Position numbers and translations under genes: made by a program | Assembly (NCBI GenBank): GCA_003326195.1 | Contig: LXQE01000136.1 | Span: 368,455-432,454 of the forward strand | DNA from: Nostoc punctiforme NIES-2108 | GTDB lineage: Bacteria; Cyanobacteriota; Cyanobacteriia; Cyanobacteriales; Nostocaceae | Length of the DNA stretch: 64,000 nt | Reading direction: 5' to 3' | The notes under the pieces: model-generated | Databases searched by the model: none | Told to the model about the DNA's origin: nothing | What the model saw: only the letters and a program-made list of their open reading frames with translations | Shown: positions 19,002-28,345 of the stretch, piece by piece | Position numbering within the stretch: the stretch's first letter is position 1 | How the letters are laid out: each line of letters opens with the position of its first letter

Positions 19002-19694
19002 ATGCTAAGACTGATTACTGACTTCGACGGCCCAATTATTGATGTTTCAGAACGGTACTATCATGTTTATCAATTCTGCTTGGAGAAAACCCGTCGCCCA
19101 AGCCAAGTAGTACAAGAACTTCCGAAAGCGGAATTTTGGGAGTTAAAGCGATCGCGTGTTCCTGAAAAACAAATCGCCTTAAATTCTGGGTTAGACGAAG
19201 CCCAAGCCCAAGAATTCGCCCAATTACGACGGCAAACGGTTCATACAGAAGCTTATTTTAACTATGACACTCTCGCACCTGGTGCTGTGGACGCACTGTT
19301 AAAAATTCAAAAAGCTGGAATTGATTTGGCAGTTATGACGATGCGCCGAGTTAGAGAACTAGATTATGCCTTTAAAAAATACGATTTAGGTAAATTTTTC
19401 CCGGAAAATCGCTGTTATTGTCTGAGTAACGACTATGTTAAAACTCGCGATATTGAAGATAAGCCCTTGTTAATGGCTAGGGCATTAAAAGAACTGCCCC
19501 CGGCTACTGATACCTGGATGGTGGGAGATACGGAAGCCGATATCACCGCTGCAAAAAATTATGGTATTAAGGTGATGGCTGTAGAATCTGGGATTCGCGA
19601 TCGCACCCAACTAGAACTTTACCACCCCGACTTAATTGTTCAGGATTTCAGCACTGCTGTAGATATAGTTCTAAAACCTAAATATCTTGTCTAA
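19002..19694 (+). CDS. HAD superfamily hydrolase
   Basis: 230-aa soluble phosphatase-like protein. HAD motif I is D7-F-D9-G-P-I-I-D with the two catalytic aspartates, motif II T-M-R-R (about 112-116), motif III lysine in E-D-K-P-L-L, and motif IV G-D-T-E-A-D (about 175-180). A helical cap lies between motifs I and II, as in phosphoglycolate-phosphatase-like C1-cap members. The substrate is unknown. It stands alone, followed by a strong terminator. Confidence 0.85.
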   Translation: MLRLITDFDGPIIDVSERYYHVYQFCLEKTRRPSQVVQELPKAEFWELKRSRVPEKQIALNSGLDEAQAQEFAQLRRQTVHTEAYFNYDTLAPGAVDALLKIQKAGIDLAVMTMRRVRELDYAFKKYDLGKFFPENRCYCLSNDYVKTRDIEDKPLLMARALKELPPATDTWMVGDTEADITAAKNYGIKVMAVESGIRDRTQLELYHPDLIVQDFSTAVDIVLKPKYLV

Positions 19695-19733
19695 AAAGAC
19701 TCTGTAGAAGCAATTCAGGTTGCAAATTAAAAT

Positions 19734-19770
19734 AGGAGTCAGAATAGCTATTCTGACTCCTGACTTTTTT
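19734..19770 (+). terminator. rho-independent terminator
   Basis: Perfect 28-bp palindrome starting AGGAGTCAGAATAG (19734-19761), then GAC and a run of six T (19765-19770). Serves the HAD gene. Confidence 0.75.
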
Positions 19771-19830
19771 ATCTCAGAAGAACACACATAAACCATGTCT
19801 TCTTTATAGAAACCTGCTTACGAGAGTGGT

Positions 19831-20457
19831 TTACCGTAGAAAACTACTAACTAACCACAACAATATAAACGTCACTACAGTAGAGAACTGATTCGTTTCC
19901 AGACTGATCAATGATATTTGTGGTAAGAGCCAGCTAGCAACTAGTCCCCCAGCAATTAGGCCAATTATTAAACTGACCAGGGTGAACAAAACTGCTCGGC
20001 CAAATTTGCCTTCCTTGCGATTGAGAAAGTAAATACTAGTGCCTACGCCAACCACCAATGCTAACTGCAAAACCTGATCGCCCCCCTCTGGATAGAACAG
20101 GCTAATAGAACTCAAACCGAGAAACCAAGCTCCTGGTAAGAGTATATCCGCAGGCGCTGGCTGATCCAGCATCCGTTGCAGCCATGCAGGTGACTGCTCG
20201 CGAGGGGTTGGACTTTCTTTAGGAGGCGATTGCACTCGCAACTCTGGAAACCGTATCCGCTCAGGGACTTTGATTTTACCTTCCTGGCGCATCCGTAAGC
20301 GATCCATTAAAATCGCATCGTAAGCAGCCTCAATCACTTCTAAATGCTTGGCATCGCCATTATGTTGCTCGAATAGGCGATTACGAGCATCCTGAATTTC
20401 ATCGAAGCTAGCCTCTTCTGATACCCCAAGTTTTTCGTAGGGATTTTGATCGCTCAT
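19831..20457 (-). CDS. CPP1-like (J-like domain) membrane protein
   Basis: 208 aa. The N-terminal J-like domain (residues 6-60, N-P-Y-E-K-L-G-V and A-A-Y-D-A-I-L-M-D-R) lacks the HPD tripeptide needed to stimulate Hsp70. A proline-rich linker follows, then three to four membrane helices (about 112-205). This matches the cyanobacterial relatives of plastid CPP1, a chaperone-like protein for protochlorophyllide oxidoreductase (also DUF3353). The role in thylakoid biogenesis is known from the plant family and inferred here. Single gene, start ATG 20457. Confidence 0.82.
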   Translation of the reverse strand: MSDQNPYEKLGVSEEASFDEIQDARNRLFEQHNGDAKHLEVIEAAYDAILMDRLRMRQEGKIKVPERIRFPELRVQSPPKESPTPREQSPAWLQRMLDQPAPADILLPGAWFLGLSSISLFYPEGGDQVLQLALVVGVGTSIYFLNRKEGKFGRAVLFTLVSLIIGLIAGGLVASWLLPQISLISLETNQFSTVVTFILLWLVSSFLR

Positions 20458-21099
20458 GGGAGTTTGTTACTTCAGCCTCAATCAGCGGCAGTCTTTTATC
20501 GAATAAAAAACAGCTTTAGGTTTTATTTTGATCGAAACTAAAGTCTCGATCTATTTATATGCTCTAACAGGATAGTAGCACGGGTTAGTTTGATCGACTT
20601 TGTAATTTCAACTATAGTAACTTTAACATATCGCTATAACTCCGTGTATACCCTCATGTCGATGTCTAATTCTGGCTCTAATCTAGAATTTGAACGGAGA
20701 GTACCTAAAATTCATGTTTTTTATGAAGAAATCAAGTTTACTGTTTCAAATTTGGCAACTTACTGTGCCCTAAAAGACTTTTTTTAATTATACTGAATAA
20801 TCGCTTGTGGTATATATCCACATATCGATTTAAAATTGAAACGTTTTAAGTTACCACCTAACTGGGATCAAGAAGGTGTCTTGCTATCAAGAACGGTTGC
20901 AGTTAAAGTCAGAGCGCTTATATACTGTTGGCTAACAGAAGTTTCGCCTTCTGATTACCCACAATCCTGATTAGAGTATTTATTTTTGAGCGATCGGGAT
21001 TGTTATACCGTAGCCATGTAGATTCTTAGTTAGTCCTAAAGTGGCAACTGCGTTTTTACGCAATTCTCTTGTTAATCTTACGAATTTTTGTGCAAAGTA
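20458..21099. other. intergenic upstream of the CPP1-like and response-regulator genes
   Basis: 642 bp between divergent genes. A small inverted repeat, GATCGA (20530) / TCGATC (20551), lies before the CPP1-like gene. A 65-codon frame at 20590-20787 starts with TTG and has no recognisable domain, so I do not call it. Confidence 0.4.
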
Positions 21100-21825
21100 A
21101 TGGTCATGGCTCCTGCCAAGATTCTTGTAGTTGACGACGACCCTGCGGTTCGGAATTTAATCCAACGCTTTTTAATTAAGCAGAACTATCAGGTGGAGGC
21201 TGCCGAAGATGGAAAGACAGCCTTAACTCTATTTGAGCAATTTAACCCTGATTTGGTGATTCTGGATGTGAATCTACCAGATGTCACAGGGTTTAACCTC
21301 TGCCAAGAGATGCAAAGTCGTAATGGTGTTTTTGTTTTGATGTTGACTAGCCGTGCTGACGAAGCCGACAAAATTCGCGGCTTTGCTAAAGGTGCTGACG
21401 ACTATCTCACCAAGCCTTTTGGGCTAGGTGAGCTAGAAGTGAGAGTTGGAGCTATTTTGAGGCGTCAGCGAGTGATAACTACTGCCGAGCAGAAACGCTT
21501 GGTATTTGAAAAACTTATGATTGATCCAGTGCGACGGGAGGTAGCACTTAATAATCAAGCAGTACCCTTAACTGCTCTGGAATTTGACTTGTTGCATTTT
21601 TTAGCTAGTCATCCAGGCCGAGTTTGGCGGCGGGCAGAACTAATCCAAGAGGTGTGGGATTATGAATATGTCGGCGACCAGCGGGTTGTAGATGTTCATA
21701 TTGGCCAAATTCGCAAGAAGATTGAAATTGATGCTAGTCAGCCAGCATTAATTCAAACTGTACGTGGCGTAGGCTATAAATTTGAATCTCCTGCTCATCC
21801 CCAGCATTTGGAAGCCAAGTCCTAA
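21100..21825 (+). CDS. OmpR/PhoB-type response regulator
   Basis: 241-aa DNA-binding regulator. Receiver domain (about residues 5-120) with acidic pocket D-D-D (12-14), phospho-acceptor D56 in L-V-I-L-D-V-N and switch lysine in Y-L-T-K-P-F. C-terminal winged helix (about 140-235) with L-T-A-L-E-F-D-L-L, R-A-E-L-I-Q-E-V-W and V-H-I-G-Q-I-R-K-K-I. Start taken at ATG 21100; an upstream TTG at 21088 and ATG 21106 are alternatives. No cognate kinase is adjacent. Target genes unknown. Confidence 0.9.
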   Translation: MVMAPAKILVVDDDPAVRNLIQRFLIKQNYQVEAAEDGKTALTLFEQFNPDLVILDVNLPDVTGFNLCQEMQSRNGVFVLMLTSRADEADKIRGFAKGADDYLTKPFGLGELEVRVGAILRRQRVITTAEQKRLVFEKLMIDPVRREVALNNQAVPLTALEFDLLHFLASHPGRVWRRAELIQEVWDYEYVGDQRVVDVHIGQIRKKIEIDASQPALIQTVRGVGYKFESPAHPQHLEAKS

Positions 21826-21995
21826 GTTTATAGTCTAGAGTTTTTTAACTCTTGACTGTTGACTTTTGGGGTAGTGGTTGATGAATTTTCTTGGTTTTAG
21901 TAACAGACAAATTTAGATAATCAAAATAAGTAGATATTCCTCAAATACACGCCAAACAGTGATTTGAGATATTTATTTATCTATCTATTTAAGAT

Positions 21996-22330
21996 AGTGG
22001 ACAGGGGAGAGAGTCCACTGGAAAATATTTCTTGGTATGTTACCGTTTTGGTAGATATAACGGTGCTGAGATTGGAGTTCATAAGGCAGATAGCTGTGCA
22101 TTGGTGTCAACTTCAGCTAAAGTCCCCTTAAAACTAAGTTTCTAGCCTCTGTCTGGAAATACTGCTGATTGATCTGCTGCTGTAAGCCAGGGAGGCGGCA
22201 GTCTCACAACAGGTATCCCAGTCGGAGACTGAGAACAAAGGTAAATTCCGCCTTATTACCAATTAGTTTTGGCAATAATAAGAGAAACTATTAAAACTTT
22301 TTTATGGATCGGAATCTACCGATCTTTTTT
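21996..22330 (+). ncRNA. candidate structured non-coding RNA or long 3' UTR
   Basis: No ORF fits here, but stable hairpins follow one another on the plus strand: AGTGGAC/GTCCACT (21996/22013), ACCGTT/AACGGT (22042/22059), CTGCTGC/GCGGCAG (22174/22195) and CAGTCTC/GAGACTG (22199/22225). The last two share three bases, so may be alternative. The block ends in a textbook terminator, GATCGG/CCGATC plus six T (22307-22330). It begins about 170 bp after the response-regulator stop. Either an independent small RNA or an extended 3' UTR. I could not match it to tmRNA, RNase P or SRP RNA by eye. Confidence 0.4.
22307..22330 (+). terminator. rho-independent terminator
   Basis: GATCGG (22307-22312), a 6-base loop, CCGATC (22319-22324), then six T (22325-22330). 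It ends a rightward transcript although the nearest rightward gene stops 480 bp earlier. Confidence 0.75.
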
Positions 22331-22371
22331 ATTTTAATATTGCCGATCGCTATTAGCTTAAAATCCCGTTA

Positions 22372-22397
22372 ATGGGGCACGGTATGACGTGCCCCAT
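22372..22397. terminator. inverted repeat downstream of the DUF2811 gene
   Basis: ATGGGGCAC (22372-22380) pairs perfectly with GTGCCCCAT (22389-22397). It lies 45 bp past the stop of the leftward DUF2811 gene and may end its transcript, though no long T run follows on that strand. Confidence 0.4.
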
Positions 22398-22441
22398 AAT
22401 AGATAGGGAGTATAGGGGAATAACGCCCTTCATACCAGTAC

Positions 22442-22696
22442 CTATGGGGTGTCTAGTAAATTAGCTGTTGCTGGTGAGTCGGTACAGGGCATTTCTACTG
22501 AGGAGTGGTGGAACAAAGTTTCCAGATAGACTCGTGCAGCACGGCGATCGCTATCTCCATTTTGGAGTAAAAACAATGATAGCGCCGCCGTCAATACTCT
22601 GTTTTCATCCCAATCGGGATGGGTTTCTAAGTAGTTTTTTAAGGATTCGTGGAGTGTTTCAGGAATTTCTGTAAAGATGCTAACCGTTGATTTCAT
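22442..22696 (-). CDS. DUF2811 protein
   Basis: 84-aa cyanobacterial protein of unknown function. The core, I-P-E-T-L-H-E-S-L-K-N-Y-L-x-T-H-P-D-W-D, then S-L-F-L-L-Q-N-G and R-R-A-A-R-V-Y-L, is the DUF2811 signature. A strong Shine-Dalgarno (AGGAGGA) lies 8 bases before ATG 22696, supporting expression. The fold is probably helical and ribbon-helix-helix-like, but DNA binding has not been shown for the family as far as I know. Confidence 0.75.
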   Translation of the reverse strand: MKSTVSIFTEIPETLHESLKNYLETHPDWDENRVLTAALSLFLLQNGDSDRRAARVYLETLFHHSSVEMPCTDSPATANLLDTP

Positions 22697-23168
22697 GAGA
22701 TTTTCCTCCTATGAGGATAATCAAGAGGGACAAGTTGCTTGCGGTAAAGCGGTTTAGGGCTTCACACGCTCTTTCGCTCTCCCGACAATCTGCACTTACA
22801 TCTGAGTAGTAATATATTTTACACATTTGATGGCAGCCGATTGAATGGATTATAAAAGCAAGCCGCATCATTGTGCGCCAAGAGGGGGTGGGTTTGTCAA
22901 TGCTGCGAAATGTTAAAAACGATTGTATAAAAAATAAATGCGAACGAAAGAATCAGGATTTAAGCCGAATTTTTGTTACTTTACTTCACAAAAACTCAGT
23001 CCTTAGACTTCTTTGGTACTTATAATCAACAATCCCCAGTAAGACCGCAAGAAGCCTATTAGCTCGTATAGCACCTGTGGAAAACTGCTAAAATCTCTGT
23101 GGAAACCCTGTGGAATGAGTGAGGAAAATAGTAGCCAATGATAAGAATTACAAAAATGTCATCAACCT
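22697..23168. other. intergenic with DnaA-box-like cluster
   Basis: 472 bp between the divergent DUF2811 and MFS genes. AT-rich, with a candidate cluster of DnaA-like 9-mers at 23076-23117 described separately. No gene seen. Confidence 0.4.
23076..23117 (+). promoter_or_regulatory. cluster of DnaA-box-like 9-mers
   Basis: Three similarly oriented words: TGTGGAAAA (23076), TGTGGAAAC (23099) and TGTGGAATG (23109). The first is the exact reverse complement of the cyanobacterial DnaA box TTTTCCACA; the others differ by one or more bases. They lie 52-93 bp before the MFS start. Confidence 0.35.
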
Positions 23169-24443
23169 ATGACATTTAAGCTCATGAAATTAGCTTCTCA
23201 ATCTCAGTTATCATCGTGGTTGCCCTCGATACATCCCCAGGTCTGGATTTTCGCAATTGGGAGATTTTTCTCGGAAGTTGGTACCGGCTTTACCCTGTTT
23301 TATGCGCCCATCTTTTTTGTTAATCAACTTGGTTTATCTGCAACCAGTGTTGGGGTAGCCTTGGGTAGCGCCTCGATTTCCGGCATCGTAGGGCGGATTG
23401 CAGGTGGTTCTTTGGCTGATTCTGAATATTGGGGACGCCGCCGCACTTTGTTGCTAGCGACGGCGATTTCAGCAATTGCTTCTCTAGTTTTAGCTACAAC
23501 CAATAACTTCACTTCTTTGGTAGTCGGTAGCTTGATTAGCGGTTTAGGGATAGGTTTCTATTGGCCTGCGGCTGAAGCTGTGGTTGCTGACGCTAGCCAA
23601 ATTGACAATCGCCGGGAAACTTTTGCGATCGCCAGACTAGCTGATAATCTGGGGTTAGCGATCGGAATTGTGCTGGCTGGGTTTTTGATCGCGATAATTG
23701 GGAGTTATCGCTGGCTATTTGTGATTGATGCCATCTCTTTTATGGTATTTTTTGCAGTTGTCTATGTAGGGATTAGTGAAACTGAACAACAGCAGATAGA
23801 GGAATTTGAAAAGACAGAACATTTAACTGCTTGGATGGCAGTATTAAGCGATCGCCGTTTCCTGGTTTACATTACAGTTAATATATTTTTCACAATCTAT
23901 ATTTCTCAAATCCACAGCACCCTGCCGCTTTACTTCAAAAACTTTGTCTTTGTCGAAAGTACCGCCAAGGGATTTGCTGAAACTACCATTAGCGGACTAT
24001 TTGCTTGGCATTTAGTGTTTGCAATTATTTGTCAGTTGCCTGTCACCAGCATTTTAAAACGCTGCTCTCACACACTTGCGCTCACTGTTTCCGCCATTTT
24101 CTGGGCAATTGGTTTCGGACTGATTTGGGTTAGCGGTACAGCCCCATCTCATCATCTGCTTTGGGTAACATTGGCATTGGGAGTATTTGCTGTGGCGATT
24201 GTTTCCTATACCCCATCTGCTGCTTCTTTAGTGACTGAGTTAGCCCCGAAAAATCAACGCGGCGTTTATTTTTCCATCAACGCTTTGTGCTGGGCTGTTG
24301 GCTCTTTTATTGGTCATCCCTTGGGTGGATGGGCATTAGATCAACCACAAATTATTACTAATAGTTACTGGCTAGGCTTCATCTTGAGTGTAGCGATCGC
24401 TGTGGTAATTTTACAGTATCTCAATCGAATTTTGGCTGAGTAA
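23169..24443 (+). CDS. major facilitator superfamily transporter
   Basis: 424-aa, about 12 membrane helices. The loop 2-3 MFS motif is visible as G-R-I-A-G-G-S-L-A-D-x-x-x-x-G-R-R-R (about residues 75-93). The second half begins near residue 225 after a charged loop (E-T-E-Q-Q-Q-I-E-E-F-E-K). Resembles drug-efflux-type MFS proteins of cyanobacteria; the substrate cannot be deduced. ATG 23169 is used; ATG 23184 is an alternative. It ends 37 bp from the convergent hisIE stop. Confidence 0.85.
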   Translation: MTFKLMKLASQSQLSSWLPSIHPQVWIFAIGRFFSEVGTGFTLFYAPIFFVNQLGLSATSVGVALGSASISGIVGRIAGGSLADSEYWGRRRTLLLATAISAIASLVLATTNNFTSLVVGSLISGLGIGFYWPAAEAVVADASQIDNRRETFAIARLADNLGLAIGIVLAGFLIAIIGSYRWLFVIDAISFMVFFAVVYVGISETEQQQIEEFEKTEHLTAWMAVLSDRRFLVYITVNIFFTIYISQIHSTLPLYFKNFVFVESTAKGFAETTISGLFAWHLVFAIICQLPVTSILKRCSHTLALTVSAIFWAIGFGLIWVSGTAPSHHLLWVTLALGVFAVAIVSYTPSAASLVTELAPKNQRGVYFSINALCWAVGSFIGHPLGGWALDQPQIITNSYWLGFILSVAIAVVILQYLNRILAE

Positions 24444-24480
24444 CATAACACCCCACGGTAAGATGACTTGTTTTTTGGCT

Positions 24481-25131
24481 CTATTGCCGACGTTCTTGGA
24501 GCTTGCGATATACGGATTTTAAATCCACTTGATGGTGAGCTAAGGCGACCAAAGTATGATATAGCAAATCAGCCACTTCACCTGCGATCGCATCTGCTTC
24601 ATCATCCTTAAAAGCCATTACCACCTCAGCGGTTTCCTCACCTATCTTTTTCAAAATTTTGTTATCGCCACCTGCGAATAGTTTACAAGTGTAAGAACTT
24701 TCAGTAGGATGATCGCGGCGATCGCATATTATTTGAAACAATTGCGACAATGTATCTCCTGGTGGTGCAACAATTTTACCTTCTATTTGGTGAAAACAAC
24801 TGCGCTCTCCAGTATGGCAGGCAACATCTCCTAATTGTTCTACGCCAATGAGCAGCGCATCACTATCACAGTCATAACGGATACTTTGCACCTTTTGGAT
24901 ATGCCCAGAAGTCGCCCCCTTGTGCCACAATTCTTGCCGAGAACGGCTCCAAAACCAAGTTTCTTCAGTTTCTAAAGTCTTTTGTAACGACTCCTGATTC
25001 ATCCACGCCATCATCAGGACAGTACCATCTAGATAGTCTTGGACTATTGCAGGCACCAGACCCCGTTCATCGTAGCGAATTTTCTCAACCGGGATGGTGT
25101 AATGCAGCGATCGCGAATCGTTAGAAGACAT
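24481..25131 (-). CDS. hisIE: bifunctional phosphoribosyl-AMP cyclohydrolase / phosphoribosyl-ATP pyrophosphatase
   Basis: Two consecutive steps of histidine biosynthesis. The HisI half (about residues 10-115) contains [22 protein letters not shown] and C-H-T-G-x-R-S-C-F, with zinc- and magnesium-binding Cys/Asp residues. The HisE half (about 125-216) contains [22 protein letters not shown] and E-V-A-D-L-L-Y-H. Fused HisIE is usual in cyanobacteria. Divergent from hemL. Start ATG 25131. Confidence 0.95.
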   Translation of the reverse strand: MSSNDSRSLHYTIPVEKIRYDERGLVPAIVQDYLDGTVLMMAWMNQESLQKTLETEETWFWSRSRQELWHKGATSGHIQKVQSIRYDCDSDALLIGVEQLGDVACHTGERSCFHQIEGKIVAPPGDTLSQLFQIICDRRDHPTESSYTCKLFAGGDNKILKKIGEETAEVVMAFKDDEADAIAGEVADLLYHTLVALAHHQVDLKSVYRKLQERRQ

Positions 25132-25360
25132 ACCAGCTAGTTTGCTCTAATGAGAATAATTTATGGATTCACGATACCATTCAGAATAGGGCAGCTGGTA
25201 TGTTTTTTTGAATTAAATATCTCAAGTCAAGTCTTCATTGGACTTGCATAACATAATGTTATTTTTTTGGTTCCGCTAATTTTATACGATAGAAATTCTA
25301 AGCAGTGTTTGACCCTATTCTAAGATAGAGCGTTTTATTGCCCACTGTTAGGAGAGAACT

Positions 25361-26659
25361 TTGGTAAATACCACAATTAAAACAACAAAATCACAAGAAG
25401 TCTTCGCCGCTGCTCAAAATCTCATGCCCGGAGGAGTCAGTTCTCCAGTTCGTGCCTTTAAATCTGTGGGCGGACAACCCATCGTTTTCGATCGTGTCAA
25501 AGGCGCGTATATTTGGGATGTAGATGGCAATAAATACATAGACTATGTAGGCACTTGGGGCCCAGCTATTTGTGGTCATGCTCATCCAGAAGTAATTGCA
25601 GCGTTGCATGAAGCTTTAGAAAAAGGCACCAGTTTTGGCGCTCCCTCAGTCCTAGAAAATGTTTTGGCAGAAATGGTCATCGATGCCGTTCCTAGCATCG
25701 AAATGGTCAGATTTGTCAACTCTGGAACTGAAGCCTGTATGGGAGTTTTGCGACTGATGCGGGCTTTCACCAACCGGGAGAAAATCATCAAATTTGAAGG
25801 TTGCTACCACGGACACGCCGATGCGTTTCTAGTAAAAGCGGGTTCTGGTGTTGCTACACTTGGTTTGCCAGACTCACCAGGAGTACCTAAATTAGCAACT
25901 AGCACCACTCTAACTGCGCCTTTCAATGACTTAGAAGCCGTTAAAGCTTTATTTGAAGAAAACCGCGACGAGATTGCCGGTGTTATTCTTGAGCCAGTCG
26001 TCGGCAATGCTGGATTTATTGCGCCTGACGCTGGCTTCCTAGAAGGGTTACGGGAACTAACTCACGAGTATGGAGCGTTATTGGTATTTGACGAAGTGAT
26101 GACAGGCTTCCGCATTGCTTACGGTGGCGCTCAAGAAAAATTTGGCGTCACTCCCGATTTAACAACCTTGGGTAAGGTGATTGGTGGTGGTTTGCCAGTA
26201 GGGGCTTATGGTGGTCGTCGAGATATTATGTCAATGGTTGCGCCCGCCGGCCCCGTATATCAAGCTGGGACTCTTTCTGGTAATCCTTTAGCGATGACTG
26301 CTGGTATTAAGACTTTAGAATTGCTGCAAAAGCCAGGTACTTACGAGTCTCTTGAGCGGATTACTAAAAAGCTAGCAGATGGTTTGCTGCAAATTGCCAA
26401 AGAAACTGGTCATGCAGCTTGTGGCGGTCAAATCAGCGCCATGTTCGGCTTATTCTTTACCGCTGGGCCAGTTCATAACTACGAAGATGCGAAAAAGTCT
26501 GATACAGCCAAATTCGGACGCTTCCATCGCGGGATGTTAGAGCGTGGTGTTTACTTAGCACCTTCTCAATTTGAAGCTGGGTTTACATCTTTTGCTCACA
26601 CAGAAGAAGACATTGAGCAAACTTTAGCAGTTGCACGGGATGTAATGTCTAGCCTGTAA
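25361..26659 (+). CDS. hemL: glutamate-1-semialdehyde 2,1-aminomutase
   Basis: PLP enzyme making 5-aminolevulinate from glutamate-1-semialdehyde, the entry to haem and chlorophyll synthesis. 432 aa, typical length. PLP lysine K272 in [15 protein letters not shown] (120-125); D244-E in V-F-D-E-V-M-T-G-F. The start is TTG at 25361 with GGAGAG 10 bases upstream; the resulting [10 protein letters not shown]-terminus is the usual Nostoc one and no ATG precedes the conserved part. Single gene, followed by a hairpin. Confidence 0.96.
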   Translation: MVNTTIKTTKSQEVFAAAQNLMPGGVSSPVRAFKSVGGQPIVFDRVKGAYIWDVDGNKYIDYVGTWGPAICGHAHPEVIAALHEALEKGTSFGAPSVLENVLAEMVIDAVPSIEMVRFVNSGTEACMGVLRLMRAFTNREKIIKFEGCYHGHADAFLVKAGSGVATLGLPDSPGVPKLATSTTLTAPFNDLEAVKALFEENRDEIAGVILEPVVGNAGFIAPDAGFLEGLRELTHEYGALLVFDEVMTGFRIAYGGAQEKFGVTPDLTTLGKVIGGGLPVGAYGGRRDIMSMVAPAGPVYQAGTLSGNPLAMTAGIKTLELLQKPGTYESLERITKKLADGLLQIAKETGHAACGGQISAMFGLFFTAGPVHNYEDAKKSDTAKFGRFHRGMLERGVYLAPSQFEAGFTSFAHTEEDIEQTLAVARDVMSSL

Positions 26660-27348
26660 CCTGTTAAGGGTAAGGGATTTCCAAATAAAAAGTATCCTGT
26701 TATCTCTTGTGGGGTAGGCATCTTGCCCCACAAAATGGATGATTTATAGGAAGTCCCTTTTTTGAGACAGAAACAAGCGTGCAGAATTTTCAGCAGTTAA
26801 TGGTATTCAATCCTCTGACGCTGTTGGGGATAAAAGAAATTTTTTAACAGGTTTGTTCTCTACCGTCATTACTCAAGAAAGGTCACATCTTCGTCATCAT
26901 TTCGCAATGGCTTCGTCAAGAGAATATGCAATATTTAGCCTACATTAAGATTCATAGTTAAATGAGGCAGGATTAATAAATTATAGGGGGTAAGTCCCTG
27001 GCAACTAAGAAGTGTCAAGTTTTGTGGCTCTTGTCTGGATATCTGTTGCAAAACTTAACTTAATTACAAATTATTTTACTTGCCTTTTGCAGTTCTCGAA
27101 ATTCCCCTCATACCCCATAGATTACAAAAATTAATGCTTAAGAAGGTTCTCACCTTTAGGGTGAGGATTTTGCTTATAGATATTAGATTATTCATCGGGT
27201 AAGGTATTTTTTCAGAGTCACGGTTGGAGCTAACTTAAAAAAAGATACCAATCATAACTGTAGCTTGTATGGCAAGGCTTACAGAGTAGAAAAAGCTGCG
27301 ATAAGTATTGTGAAAAAAAAGACGGTTTGACATGGAAGGAGCTATGAA
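26660..27348. other. long intergenic region hemL to polysaccharide deacetylase
   Basis: 689 bp. It opens with the hairpin TTGTGGGG (26707) / CCCCACAA (26733), probably the hemL terminator. The rest is AT-rich with no ORF or repeat that I can support; it must hold the promoter of the deacetylase gene. Confidence 0.45.
26707..26733 (+). terminator. hairpin after hemL
   Basis: TTGTGGGG at 26707-26714 pairs with CCCCACAA at 26726-26733. No T run, so termination strength is uncertain. Confidence 0.4.
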
Positions 27349-28269
27349 GTGGACGACAATAAGTCATTTTTTGGTCTGCAAAAAATATTAGTTACGTTGC
27401 TTGTCTTGAGTGGGAGTGTGATTTTTAGCACGATAATGCTTATTAAGTCAAGCTCCTCTAATGCTCAAAGTACAGAGAATATAAATGTAAACAATCAACC
27501 AAGCAAAGTTGGAATTCAGCAGCAGATTGAAGAACTAAAAGCGACGATGCTTAGAAGTTGGCAGCAACAAGTACAAACAAAAGGTTTTTCATATACTGTG
27601 CCATTACGTTTTCAAGGGGCAATAGTTGATGCAGCAAAATTGACTCCCCAACAGAAAGTAATTGCACTCACCTTTGATGATGGGCCATGGCCTGAAAGTA
27701 CCGGACAAGTACTGGATATTCTCAAAAAAAATCAGATTAAAGGGACATTTTTTCTCATTGGGCAAAACGTAAAGAATTATCCAGGCTTAGTAAAGCGGGA
27801 GATTGCTGAGGGTCATGTAATTGGTAATCACACTTGGCATCATTGGTATCAATTCTTAAATCCACAAGCAGCTGCCTATGAGATTGATCACACAGCAGAC
27901 TTGATTTATCAAGTGACAGGGATTAAAACAAATTTATTTCGACCACCAGGGGGAATCATGCACAATGGGGTGGCTAGTTACGCTAGAAATAGCAAATATG
28001 CCATCATTCGCTGGTCATCTGACTCTGTAGACTACTCACGTCCTGCTGTACCAAAATTAATTAATAATGTGTTTAGGAGGGCCAAGCCAGGTGGTATTGT
28101 GCTAATGCATGATGGTGGTGGTAATCGCTCTAAAACTGTGCAAGCTTTACCAGAAATTATTGCCAACTTTCGGAAACAGGGCTATAGGTTTGTTACTATT
28201 CCTGAACTTTTAGAAATGCAAGATAAAGATCAAAAGCTGACTGCAAACAAAAAAACCGTCCAAAACTAA
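27349..28269 (+). CDS. membrane-anchored polysaccharide deacetylase (NodB domain)
   Basis: 306 aa. An N-terminal membrane anchor or signal (residues 10-33) and a spacer of about 70 residues precede the NodB domain (about 100-290). Metal and catalytic motifs: T-F-D110-D111-G-P, H161-T-W-H-H165, F-R-P-P-G-G, and V-L-M-H-D near 265. All residues needed for Zn-dependent removal of acetyl groups from a sugar polymer are present. Target probably peptidoglycan or an exopolysaccharide, unproven. Start GTG 27349 with AGGAG 7 bases before; an overlapping ATG at 27344 is in another frame. Confidence 0.9.
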   Translation: MDDNKSFFGLQKILVTLLVLSGSVIFSTIMLIKSSSSNAQSTENINVNNQPSKVGIQQQIEELKATMLRSWQQQVQTKGFSYTVPLRFQGAIVDAAKLTPQQKVIALTFDDGPWPESTGQVLDILKKNQIKGTFFLIGQNVKNYPGLVKREIAEGHVIGNHTWHHWYQFLNPQAAAYEIDHTADLIYQVTGIKTNLFRPPGGIMHNGVASYARNSKYAIIRWSSDSVDYSRPAVPKLINNVFRRAKPGGIVLMHDGGGNRSKTVQALPEIIANFRKQGYRFVTIPELLEMQDKDQKLTANKKTVQN

Positions 28270-28345
28270 CATCTGAACGGAATTTTAACGTATTAATATT
28301 TTATGCCAATCTAGTTATGTTGCCAGTTGTGCTGATACCTTACAA

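Noticed and set aside
20590..20787. 65-codon frame between the CPP1-like and regulator genes
   Set aside because: TTG start, no ribosome-binding site, no recognisable domain; composition like surrounding AT-rich DNA.
22060..22260. Identity as tmRNA, RNase P RNA or SRP RNA
   Set aside because: Core conserved words of these RNAs are not visible; only a generic structured RNA can be claimed.
25147..25165. Fur-box-like ATGAGAATAATTTATGG text upstream of hisIE
   Set aside because: Match to the Fur consensus is too weak and the gene gives no reason to expect iron control.
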